Shown: piece after piece, positions 22,703 to 29,246 of the stretch
Layout: each line of letters starts with the position of its first letter
How positions within the stretch are numbered: position 1 is the stretch's first letter
DNA from: a virus
Virus record (IMG/VR): IMGVR_UViG_3300023049_000080
Coordinates: 1 to 32,224 of that record
Reading direction: 5' to 3' (one strand)
Length of the DNA stretch: 32,224 bases
Notes under the pieces: model-generated
Told to the model about the DNA's origin: nothing
The model's input: the letters and a program-made list of their open reading frames with translations, nothing else
Database searches by the model: none
Program-made: the position numbers and the translations under genes

Positions 22703-23130
22703 CCTATATCTGCGTGAATAAAATGCTTACTTTGATAATGCTTAAATCCGCCAATCCATTTATTTTTGAAAAAATTAGATAAATAGATCATTTTATCCTC
22801 GTCTTGCGTGGTAATGTCTACCGCTCCCCATAAATGAACGCTGTCTCCGCTCCTATCCTTGCTTAACTCATGCCTTAACGTACGTTTACCGCAAGTAATA
22901 AAGAAAGCAAAACCAGCGTCGGTTCTGTATGGCTGTAACGCCCATAAGATAGATAAGTTTTGTTGTTGCTCAACTACGGATAATAATTCAAACTCATGCA
23001 AAATTAATTCTCTATCCGATTTTGTAACTACAGAATGACTTCCGTAATTAAGATATTCCCGAACCGAAAAATCTTTTGGCGTTAATAATTTGTTTTCTAA
23101 TAATTCTAATCTTTGCTCAATTGTTTTCAT
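22684..23130 (-). CDS. M15-family endolysin peptidase
   Basis: A 148-residue zinc peptidase that would cut cell-wall peptides (D-Ala-type carboxy- or endopeptidase) during lysis. It has the family motif S-x-H-x-x-G-x-A-x-D at 97-105 (zinc ligands H99, D105) and the second motif HFIHADIGTNRRW at 136-148 (H139), with a helical front (KDFSVREYLNY) as usual. No signal peptide is visible, so export needs a holin. Both flanking genes are holin-like. It starts by ATGA overlap with the upstream holin gene and ends in the duplicated segment. Confidence 0.88.
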   Translation of the reverse strand: MKTIEQRLELLENKLLTPKDFSVREYLNYGSHSVVTKSDRELILHEFELLSVVEQQQNLSILWALQPYRTDAGFAFFITCGKRTLRHELSKDRSGDSVHLWGAVDITTQDEDKMIYLSNFFKNKWIGGFKHYQSKHFIHADIGTNRRW

Positions 23131-23615
23131 TGGTTGTTTTTTATGTAATTTAATATTTTATCTAAATAACTTTTAAAAAAATCTCGTATAGCATGTAACA
23201 TTTTACTGATATAATCAGTACTTACAATTGCATTATTATCTTTTATTGAAAGTACATTATTTATGGCGCTTATTGTTTCGGAAATTATTAATATTTTCAT
23301 TACCATTTCAACTAAAAATTTAAAGTCATAACCAAGCCCTAAAGCAGCAAGAGCGAAGATCATAGGAACGGATAAAATGGCGCATTTAGCAACAATTCCA
23401 AAAAGTAAAATATTAAAATTAAATCTCATTTTGGTTACAAAAATAGATTTTAAAGACCCTAAAACAGTATCAGAAACCATTAGCCAAATTAAAACTTTGA
23501 CCACATCAATATCTAAGCTTAAATAAACAAATAGAAAATATATCGCTATTTTAATTTCATTCCAGTAATCTGAAAATGTTTCTAAGAATAAATTAAAGTA
23601 TTGTTTTAATTCCAT
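23127..23615 (-). CDS. phage holin (family 4-like)
   Basis: A 162-residue membrane protein with three to four hydrophobic helices (IKIAIYFLFVYLSLDIDVVKVLIWLMVSDTVLGSLKS; FNILLFGIVAKCAILSVPMIFALAALGLG; FLVEMVMKILIISETISAINNVLSI). The pattern W-L-M-V-S-D-T-V-L-G near 44-53 and the E-x-I-S-x-I-N-N-V motif near 112-121 match the holin 4_1 family. A basic C-tail (HAIRDFFKSYLDKILNYIK) follows. It opens the membrane for the endolysin, whose gene overlaps its end by four bases. Confidence 0.75.
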   Translation of the reverse strand: MELKQYFNLFLETFSDYWNEIKIAIYFLFVYLSLDIDVVKVLIWLMVSDTVLGSLKSIFVTKMRFNFNILLFGIVAKCAILSVPMIFALAALGLGYDFKFLVEMVMKILIISETISAINNVLSIKDNNAIVSTDYISKMLHAIRDFFKSYLDKILNYIKNNQ

Positions 23616-23652
23616 TTTTTAGGTAGTTTTTTCATAATAAATTGTTTATTTG

Positions 23653-23928
23653 TTAAAATAATAATCCGCCTAAATAGACTCCTGTTGAAATTGCTATACC
23701 ACTAACCACAATATCCCAATTATTAATTTCTCCTTGTCTCCATTCCCAGATTAAGCCAATGATAAAAGCTAGAGGTAGGAATAAAATAGCCTTATCTAGT
23801 GCCTCTAAATTCCTAAAACCTAGCCAAACCCATGATAAAGATAAACAAGCTAGGAATCCTCCTGTTATGCCTACAATGGCGTGTAAATGGTGGCGTGTTC
23901 TTTTAAAGTAGTTTTTAATTTTTTTCAT
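23653..23928 (-). CDS. small multi-pass membrane protein
   Basis: A 91-residue protein with a basic start (KKIKNYFKRTRHHLHAIVG) and about three hydrophobic helices (GFLACLSLSWVWLG, AILFLPLAFIIGLIWEW, DIVVSGIAISTGVYLGGLLF). The sequence FIIGLIWEWRQG resembles a short conserved membrane motif found in small phage lysis-region proteins, but no family is certain. It overlaps the upstream gene by four bases (ATGA). Its position beside the holin suggests an accessory lysis or anti-holin role; that is inference. Confidence 0.6.
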   Translation of the reverse strand: MKKIKNYFKRTRHHLHAIVGITGGFLACLSLSWVWLGFRNLEALDKAILFLPLAFIIGLIWEWRQGEINNWDIVVSGIAISTGVYLGGLLF

Positions 23929-24137
23929 AATTCTGTATTATTATACCAACTATCTGGAATTTTATCTATTAAGGTCATGTCACTTTCGTAGTTCTCGTGC
24001 TTTAGTATTGCAAAGCCTTGTCCGTTTTGGTTGCTTGTAACATTTGCCCAAGAAGTTGTTGAACCTTGGTAGTTTTCTCCTAAAGTTACCTTTGTATTAT
24101 AATCTTCGCATTGTTCTTTTGTTCCTTTGTAGTACAT
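23925..24137 (-). CDS. small protein downstream of receptor-binding gene
   Basis: A 70-residue soluble protein rich in Tyr, Asn and Thr (ENYQGSTTSWANVTSNQNGQGF, ENYESDMTLIDKIPDSWYN). No family was recognised. It begins one base inside the stop of the concanavalin-like gene (TAATG), so it is translationally coupled, and overlaps the membrane protein gene by four bases. A fibre assembly helper or a small structural cap is possible, unproven. Confidence 0.55.
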   Translation of the reverse strand: MYYKGTKEQCEDYNTKVTLGENYQGSTTSWANVTSNQNGQGFAILKHENYESDMTLIDKIPDSWYNNTEL

Positions 24138-24970
24138 TAGTATATGTTGTTATATCTTGAATTAATATTATTTTCTTTAGCAACCGCATCATCTGTATTT
24201 TCAAAAATTACTAATTCTTGAAACGTAAACATTCCAAAATTAGAAGGGTTATCTGCCCTAAATCCTAGACCTAAAACATTGTCATCAAAAGCAAAATCAA
24301 TATTAAGATAAATTAAAAATTGATTATTAGTATCTGTAAAAAACTGACCTCTAGTAGTGAAGTTTTTTGAAATACCATTAATTACCTGTAAGTTATTTAC
24401 ATTTAAATTATCGTTTACTCTGGTGTTCGAAGAATCAGGTGTTACAACTCCTAAAAAATCATTAACCCCATAATTACTGCCTAATATTACCGAATTCTTT
24501 CCCTCATTATCTCCGACGTAAAACATGCCCTTGACGGCTACTCCATCATTAGGTGCATAAGTGGATAAGTAACCACCGTTATTATCTGCACTTCTGATAA
24601 TACAAGGTTTTCCCCCTTTAAGAATTACTGAACCATTAGAGACTATTTGACCCTGTAGATTTGCAGTGGTCTGAGTCATGTTGTTACTTCCTACTTGGTC
24701 GTATATAATACTTACAAAACCATTTCCAGAACCTACAAAATCTAATAAACTTGCAGTATCTAATTCATTATTTACAAATCCTATATCTAGTTCTGCGTTG
24801 TCACTAGACCTCCTAACTTTAATACAAAATCCTGTATAGTTTTTATCTAGTTTATCTAGGCTTAATCCTAAAGATGCGTTAGGAAATAAGTTTAACATTC
24901 CTTCAAAACCAGACCCTCCACCACCGTTTAACTTAGAATATTCTAAGCCTAATCCGAATCCGAGTCTCAT
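24137..24970 (-). CDS. ArabFuran-catal/concanavalin-like receptor-binding protein
   Basis: A 277-residue protein. The stretch LDKNYTGFCIKVRRSSDNAELDIGF (about 40-64), then DTASLLDFVGSGNGFVSIIYDQVGSNN (about 71-97), matches the start of the 'alpha-L-arabinofuranosidase B catalytic' domain as found in phage and bacterial surface proteins. The C-terminal strand and helix (MFTFQELVIFENTDDAVAKENNINSRYNN) fit the same concanavalin-like fold. Phage copies usually work as glycan-binding or tail-tip modules, and sugar cleavage cannot be shown here because catalytic residues are not assignable by eye. A short Gly-rich hinge (NGGGGSGF) follows the start. It overlaps the upstream gene by four bases. Confidence 0.7.
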   Translation of the reverse strand: MRLGFGLGLEYSKLNGGGGSGFEGMLNLFPNASLGLSLDKLDKNYTGFCIKVRRSSDNAELDIGFVNNELDTASLLDFVGSGNGFVSIIYDQVGSNNMTQTTANLQGQIVSNGSVILKGGKPCIIRSADNNGGYLSTYAPNDGVAVKGMFYVGDNEGKNSVILGSNYGVNDFLGVVTPDSSNTRVNDNLNVNNLQVINGISKNFTTRGQFFTDTNNQFLIYLNIDFAFDDNVLGLGFRADNPSNFGMFTFQELVIFENTDDAVAKENNINSRYNNIY

Positions 24971-25251
24971 AATTCATCGCTTTTAAAACATAAGATATCC
25001 CCCGTTAATCCTGTGATGTTTTTGTAAGGTCCAACTAAAGAACCTCCAGCTAATAATTTTACTGTAAATGAAGCATCGCCACCGCTTGTGGATGCAACCG
25101 TAAAATCACTATCTACATTGGCGTAAACAGCCATAAACTTCTCGCCTGTTGTGCTTGTTTCTCCAGTTGCTAATTGTCTTACTCCAAACTGCCCTAAGCT
25201 TGCTAGGTTGTTTATTTCAGCGTATTTTAATGTATTTTGTGGTTCTGCCAT
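24967..25251 (-). CDS. small beta-rich virion-type protein
   Basis: A 94-residue acidic protein with Thr, Ser and Gly-rich strands (FMAVYANVDSDFTVASTSGG, ASFTVKLLAGGSLVGPYKNITGLTGDILCFKS), similar in composition to fibre-associated or capsid-decorating proteins of Bacteroidetes phages. No family is named with confidence. It lies between the BspA-like and concanavalin-like genes, overlapping the latter by ATGA, so it is probably part of the receptor-binding set. Confidence 0.5.
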   Translation of the reverse strand: MAEPQNTLKYAEINNLASLGQFGVRQLATGETSTTGEKFMAVYANVDSDFTVASTSGGDASFTVKLLAGGSLVGPYKNITGLTGDILCFKSDEL

Positions 25252-25281
25252 TGTGTTTATTTATTTGTTTGTTAATATTAT

Positions 25282-25971
25282 TTATTCTAGCCCTCCGTCG
25301 ATAAACCTCCAACTATGATCAGCTATTAATAAGTCCTTTGCTGTTTCTCCTTCTGTATTATATTTTGAATCACCTGCGTTAAACAAAACACTAGAATTAG
25401 AATTTGCACCTTCCATTCTTATATATAGTTTTGAAACACTTTCCGTTTCTATTATATTTCCTTCTAATATACCAGTTCCGTTTGTCAAATTACTAAATTT
25501 TACTCTTGTTGGAATTACTGTTAAAGCACAATCTTTAAAAAGATTTGTACCATCTGTTATTGAATTTAAATAGTTTCCATCTTCTCCCAATTCATTTAAG
25601 TTACTGCATCCAAAAAACAAATTAGTCCTCGTGTCTTTAAAAAGACCAAATTGATTAATTTTTAATAACTTTAATTTATCACCTGAATTATTAAACCTTA
25701 AACCAGTAAAAGAATTTAAAAGAGAAGCTGTTATTGACAATCTATAAATTCCAGAAGTTGGCAAGTTAATCGTTTGTTCTCCAATTAAATCATTATAAAA
25801 TTCTGGAAATTGAGTACTTCCTATCTTAATAGCCTCTACATTATAACTACCTTGTGCTCCTGTAAATTGAAATTGACTAGAACCAGAACCTGCTTTAGTA
25901 GTGTCAATTTCAATTATAAAAGATCTATTATCTATTCTTAATCTCGCACTTGCTATAATTGACATATTCAT
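25282..25971 (-). CDS. BspA-like surface/receptor-binding protein
   Basis: A 229-residue protein. The front (FIIEIDTTKAGSGSSQFQFTGAQGSYNV, about 18-46) is the usual start of BspA-type proteins, followed by a short leucine-rich-like region (KLLKINQFGLFKDTRTNLFFGCSNLNELGEDGNYLNSITDGTNLFKDC) with the F-x-G-C-S-x-L-N repeat feel of the DUF285 family. It closes with AKDLLIADHSWRFIDGG, as such proteins do. No signal peptide is seen, so it is probably carried on the virion for host surface contact. Assignment by pattern. Confidence 0.55.
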   Translation of the reverse strand: MNMSIIASARLRIDNRSFIIEIDTTKAGSGSSQFQFTGAQGSYNVEAIKIGSTQFPEFYNDLIGEQTINLPTSGIYRLSITASLLNSFTGLRFNNSGDKLKLLKINQFGLFKDTRTNLFFGCSNLNELGEDGNYLNSITDGTNLFKDCALTVIPTRVKFSNLTNGTGILEGNIIETESVSKLYIRMEGANSNSSVLFNAGDSKYNTEGETAKDLLIADHSWRFIDGGLE

Positions 25972-25972
25972 A

Positions 25973-26707
25973 TTATGCTAGTTTTAGTGTGCCTGTTATA
26001 GTAGATATGTCGCTGCCTTTTGTTCTTATTCCAAAAACTGCGTTTTGACCAGCCGTTTCTTTTAAGAATCCTGCAAATACATTTAGTGTTGTTGATGCTT
26101 CAAACGTTAAGGCTCCTGTGCCTACTTGCTCTCCTTGAAACTCTAAATCAGCAGGTAACCCATCTGGCACCGTTGCAACGCATTCGTTTGAAAATTCTAT
26201 GTATTTGTTTACATCAGCTGCTTCAAACGTATATGTGGCGGTGCTTATAGGTTTCTTTGTCCTTTTTATTATTGGTAAATTATCTAAATCATCATAATCA
26301 TTGCTAAACCCTACTTTCGATACAATATTTAATAGTGGATTGCGTTCTTTGAAAATGTCTCCGTTAATATCATAGACCAAGTAATCTCCTTTTTCCCAAT
26401 CTATGCCGAAACGAGTAAAATCATTAAGAATTATATAGGCTTCTCTAAATTTATTTTTATCACCGTCTATTAATTCAGGTGTATTAGTTTCAGCGTTCCA
26501 CTGTGAGATATAAATTAAAACCTCTTGGCTTCCATTTGTGGATAAAATCCAATCATCGCTATTTGCTAATGAAGGCTCTGAATTTATTCCAGATAAGCTA
26601 ATCCACTCGTTACCTAAATAAGTAACGATTTGACCTACTTTTGGTCGCAAATTAACACTCCATAAAACCTTTTTATTCTCTGTATTACTAGTTGTTTGTG
26701 AAGCCAT
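25973..26707 (-). CDS. tail-fibre-type protein of unknown type
   Basis: A 244-residue protein. The front has a carbohydrate-binding-like strand pair (KVGQIVTYLGNEWISLSGINSEPSLANSDDWIL, about 23-55), the middle holds YDDLDNLPIIKRTK, typical of fibre linkers, and the C-terminal part (KYIEFSNECVATVPDGL, TLNVFAGFLKETAGQNAVFGIRTKG) is a beta-sandwich of fibre ends. Its position directly after the portal gene is unusual, since this place normally has the capsid protease. Function as receptor-binding or virion decoration is inferred from these patterns. Confidence 0.5.
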   Translation of the reverse strand: MASQTTSNTENKKVLWSVNLRPKVGQIVTYLGNEWISLSGINSEPSLANSDDWILSTNGSQEVLIYISQWNAETNTPELIDGDKNKFREAYIILNDFTRFGIDWEKGDYLVYDINGDIFKERNPLLNIVSKVGFSNDYDDLDNLPIIKRTKKPISTATYTFEAADVNKYIEFSNECVATVPDGLPADLEFQGEQVGTGALTFEASTTLNVFAGFLKETAGQNAVFGIRTKGSDISTITGTLKLA

Positions 26708-26727
26708 TTTTTATATTTCTTTTATTT

Positions 26728-28410
26728 CTAGTCGTTACCGTTTGCGCTTTCTCCGTTGTTTTCTCCGTTATTTCCGCCACCTCTTCCATTTACTCGCCCT
26801 TCCCTAGTTTCTCTAGGTTCTTCTAATAACGGCTTCAATTCAATACGAGAATTTTCCTTTTTGTATTTTTTGTAATTACTTATCCAATCGCCACCATTTG
26901 CCATTTCTGTAGCTTGCTCTCGGCTTATTAATGGACTATCATCTTTCAATAATTCTCTAATGGCTTTGGCTTCTTTTAGTGGATCAATATGAGGCATTTT
27001 TTTCGCTACAAATCGAGATGAATAAAAAGCTTCTAAAGCCATTTCATCATTTGTTGCAACGGCTCTATCATAACCAGAATCATCTAGCGTTCCTTTCATA
27101 TATTGGTAGTAACACCAAAAACGGTTAATTGGCTTGTAGAATTGCTCTACAATCACATATTCCCGTATAATATCAATAACATATTCCCACATATTTAACG
27201 CGGCTCTTGAGCTGCTATATGACTGCTCAAACATTTGATTAGCTACTTCTGGCGGAATGTCATTTGATGCACAAAGCGATCTAACAATTGCTTTATAGAA
27301 TGGATCAAAATTAACTTCGCTTTCGTTTGTTGTTGATTTTAATTTTGCCCCTCTCGGCAGGTTAAGGACTTGTCCACTTGTTGATTGCCTTAGAGCTTGG
27401 GCAGTTCTGCCGCTTTCTTCAAAAGTATTATCTTCATTGGTAACGTTGGATATTTTTCTAGCTCCCAATCCTCCTAACGGATTTTCTCCAGTTGAATTGT
27501 CATCATGCTCAAAAGTGTAAACCAAATCAGCCATTTTTTCGGCTTTAGAAACCGAAGCCTCAACAAATCTATCAAGTTTGGAAATCTTTTCCATTATTGA
27601 GCTAATTTGGGGGATACCCCTGTGATGATCTACACGATGTTTCCCGCCGTAAATCATCCATACCATAAGATTCCCTTTAGTATCTTTAGCTCTTAGTCTT
27701 TCGTAATCAGCTAGATTATTATTTTTGTCGGTTTTTACCCAAAATGCAACATGCTCGCCCTTTGGGCTGACTTCAACACCGTTAACTATTTTGTTTTTAT
27801 TCCCTTTTCCTTTGTCATCAAATGGCGTTTCAATTTGTTCGCCATCGATTAACTGTATTTTTATTCCTGTTTTTTCTAATCTCATTACAATAAGAGCATC
27901 CCCGCCCAAATAGGCAGTTTTAAAAGCATCGGTGGCTTTTGCGTGCAAGTTCTGGCGACCTGAATAGTCGCTTAATTTCGATTTTGCCCAAAGGTTAAAT
28001 AACCGCTCTTTTTTATTGATGTTTTCGTCACTAACTTGGTTATAGCCTAGTAATTGCAAAACTTCGTTTTCTGGCTCATATTCAAACTTTAAACCCGTAC
28101 CAACGCACCATTTAAAGAATTTACCAGTAATTAACTTAACTAAATCAGTTTTAAGATCTAATTCGTAAGCCCGAAGTCTTAACTTTAAGTGATCTGGCTT
28201 TAAATCGTAAATATTACCAAGCTCTCCAATGGTTTTTTCACCGTCGAAAGCAGCAGAGTAGACTAGGTTGTTTGTTCTAGGAAAAGCTGGCATGTAATTA
28301 CCTCCAAAACTATTAGGATCTAATTTTTTTAGCTCGCTTTTTTGCTTGCCTAGACCGCTTTTTTTATCAGCTTCTTTGGATTCCTTATTAAAAAAGTCGT
28401 ACCAAGCCAT
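26728..28410 (-). CDS. portal protein, lambda gpB family
   Basis: A 560-residue portal subunit forming the dodecameric ring through which DNA is packed and ejected. Lambda-type features: a basic start, KWCVGTGLKFEYEP (about 112-125), QLIDGEQIETPFD (about 185-197), the HHRGIPQISSIMEKISKLDRFVEASVSKAEKMADL region, then IVRSLCASNDIPPEVANQMFEQSYSSSRAALNMWEYVI, which is conserved throughout the family. The C-terminus is a Gly/Asn-rich tail (GRGGGNNGENNGESANG). It lies downstream of the gpW-like gene (4-base gap). Confidence 0.93.
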   Translation of the reverse strand: MAWYDFFNKESKEADKKSGLGKQKSELKKLDPNSFGGNYMPAFPRTNNLVYSAAFDGEKTIGELGNIYDLKPDHLKLRLRAYELDLKTDLVKLITGKFFKWCVGTGLKFEYEPENEVLQLLGYNQVSDENINKKERLFNLWAKSKLSDYSGRQNLHAKATDAFKTAYLGGDALIVMRLEKTGIKIQLIDGEQIETPFDDKGKGNKNKIVNGVEVSPKGEHVAFWVKTDKNNNLADYERLRAKDTKGNLMVWMIYGGKHRVDHHRGIPQISSIMEKISKLDRFVEASVSKAEKMADLVYTFEHDDNSTGENPLGGLGARKISNVTNEDNTFEESGRTAQALRQSTSGQVLNLPRGAKLKSTTNESEVNFDPFYKAIVRSLCASNDIPPEVANQMFEQSYSSSRAALNMWEYVIDIIREYVIVEQFYKPINRFWCYYQYMKGTLDDSGYDRAVATNDEMALEAFYSSRFVAKKMPHIDPLKEAKAIRELLKDDSPLISREQATEMANGGDWISNYKKYKKENSRIELKPLLEEPRETREGRVNGRGGGNNGENNGESANGND

Positions 28411-28413
28411 AAA

Positions 28414-28710
28414 TTAATAGTTTAATCGACCTCTTAATATAGTTGTTCGGCCGTTGTAGCGGTTAATATACATTTGTAGCTGAGTTTCTAAAGCCTGTAT
28501 TCCTTTGATTATTTGATCTAAAGATCTAAATTCTGTGCTAATTTTCATCTGACCATCATCTAAAGTATAAGAAGCTGTTCCAGAATCATCAATAGCATCA
28601 ATCATTTTATCATACATAGAATCGATTAAAAGCTCTATAGCTTCAATCTTAGCCTTGTTTGTTTCTCTTGATGTTATGTATTCAGATAAGGTGTAAACTA
28701 CTATTCCCAT
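28414..28710 (-). CDS. gpW-like head-tail joining protein
   Basis: A 98-residue protein between terminase and portal, the place of lambda gpW, which seals filled heads. The C-terminal two thirds (SYTLDDGQMKISTEFRSLDQIIKGIQALETQLQMYINRYNGRTTILRGRLNY) fit the gpW pattern: strand pair with D-G, then a helix I-x-x-L-E-x-Q-L and a flexible Arg-rich end. The N-terminal helix is longer than in lambda. The start follows a -7-like TATATTTG box by only 6 bases (28716-28723). Confidence 0.55.
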   Translation of the reverse strand: MGIVVYTLSEYITSRETNKAKIEAIELLIDSMYDKMIDAIDDSGTASYTLDDGQMKISTEFRSLDQIIKGIQALETQLQMYINRYNGRTTILRGRLNY

Positions 28711-28715
28711 AAAAG

Positions 28716-28723
28716 CAAATATA
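28716..28723 (-). promoter_or_regulatory. possible promoter for the head operon
   Basis: On the minus strand TATATTTG (28723-28716) is an exact -7 box 6 bases upstream of the gpW-like ATG, giving a nearly leaderless transcript. It lies directly after the terminator at 28728-28760, where a promoter for portal and capsid genes would be needed. A TTG (28750-28748) lies at a too-long 24-base spacing. Weak. Confidence 0.3.
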
Positions 28724-28727
28724 ATAA

Positions 28728-28760
28728 AAAAAAGCTATTGAGGTTAACAATAGCTTTTTT
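28728..28760. terminator. strong bidirectional terminator of the small-gene cassette
   Basis: A perfect 13-base-pair stem (AAAAAAGCTATTG at 28728-28740, CAATAGCTTTTTT at 28748-28760) and a 7-base loop, with T-runs on both strands. It lies 8 bases after the stop of the second cassette gene and before the gpW-like gene, so it ends the transcript from promoter B and would also stop terminase read-through. Confidence 0.9.
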
Positions 28761-28767
28761 ATATATT

Positions 28768-28956
28768 TTATTTCCAGAAAATTACTTTCCAATTAATATG
28801 AGGCATATCAAAATGGAATCTTTTTTTAGTTACAAAATAGGTGCAAAATGATTCTTTTGTTTCTCCGTCGCAATCGATTAAAACCTGATATTTTTTTTCT
28901 TTGTTAGGTTTTGTATCTTCTATTTTATTCCAGTTTTTAAAGCCTATTTTTTTCAT
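28768..28956 (-). CDS. small DUF551-like protein
   Basis: A 62-residue protein. W-x-K-I-E-D-x-K-P near residues 9-17, YQVLIDCDGE (23-32), a Tyr/Phe strand and a closing INWKVIFWK fit the small DUF551 layout (W-I-P-V-x-E-x-L-P ... V-L-V ... W-M-P-L). DUF551 genes are common in phages and their function is not known. It is the second gene of the promoter B cassette, overlapping its partner by ATGA. Pattern-based call. Confidence 0.45.
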   Translation of the reverse strand: MKKIGFKNWNKIEDTKPNKEKKYQVLIDCDGETKESFCTYFVTKKRFHFDMPHINWKVIFWK

Positions 28957-29144
28957 CTTACAAGGCTATCACTACCTACATAGCTAGGTCTACTGTGCAT
29001 TTCTATATCGCACATTGTTTGATTAAAAACTATATAATCATTTTTAGGAAAGTTATCCATTACAAATAAATGATATTTGTTTTTAGTAGCGTTTGTTTTG
29101 TTTGCACATTTCTTAGCTAGTTGGTTTATTGTAAGATTTTTCAT
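28953..29144 (-). CDS. small unknown protein of the moron-like cassette
   Basis: A 63-residue basic protein (NQLAKKCANKTNATKNKYHLFVMDNFPKND) with no recognised domain. Some hydrophobic strands (YHLFVMD, YIVFNQTM) suggest a small fold. It is the first gene behind promoter B (ATG 23 bases after the -7 box). Together with the next gene and the terminator it makes an independent unit set into the packaging operon, which suggests expression outside the late programme and a non-structural role. Confidence 0.5.
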   Translation of the reverse strand: MKNLTINQLAKKCANKTNATKNKYHLFVMDNFPKNDYIVFNQTMCDIEMHSRPSYVGSDSLVR

Positions 29145-29166
29145 GGCTTTATATTTTAATTATACT

Positions 29167-29210
29167 CAAATATAAGATTAACATAAGCTTTATAAACTAC
29201 TATTAACAAA
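29167..29210 (-). promoter_or_regulatory. promoter B (accessory-type, 44-base architecture)
   Basis: On the minus strand: TTTGTTAA (29210-29203), GTTTATA (29197-29191) and the perfect -7 box TATATTTG (29174-29167). It agrees with promoter A at 34 and promoter C at 32 of 44 positions, ungapped. Between terminase stop (29247) and the small gene start (29144). Confidence 0.75.
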
Positions 29211-29246
29211 GTTTTAAGGGTTTACTTATGAAATAACCCTTTTCCA

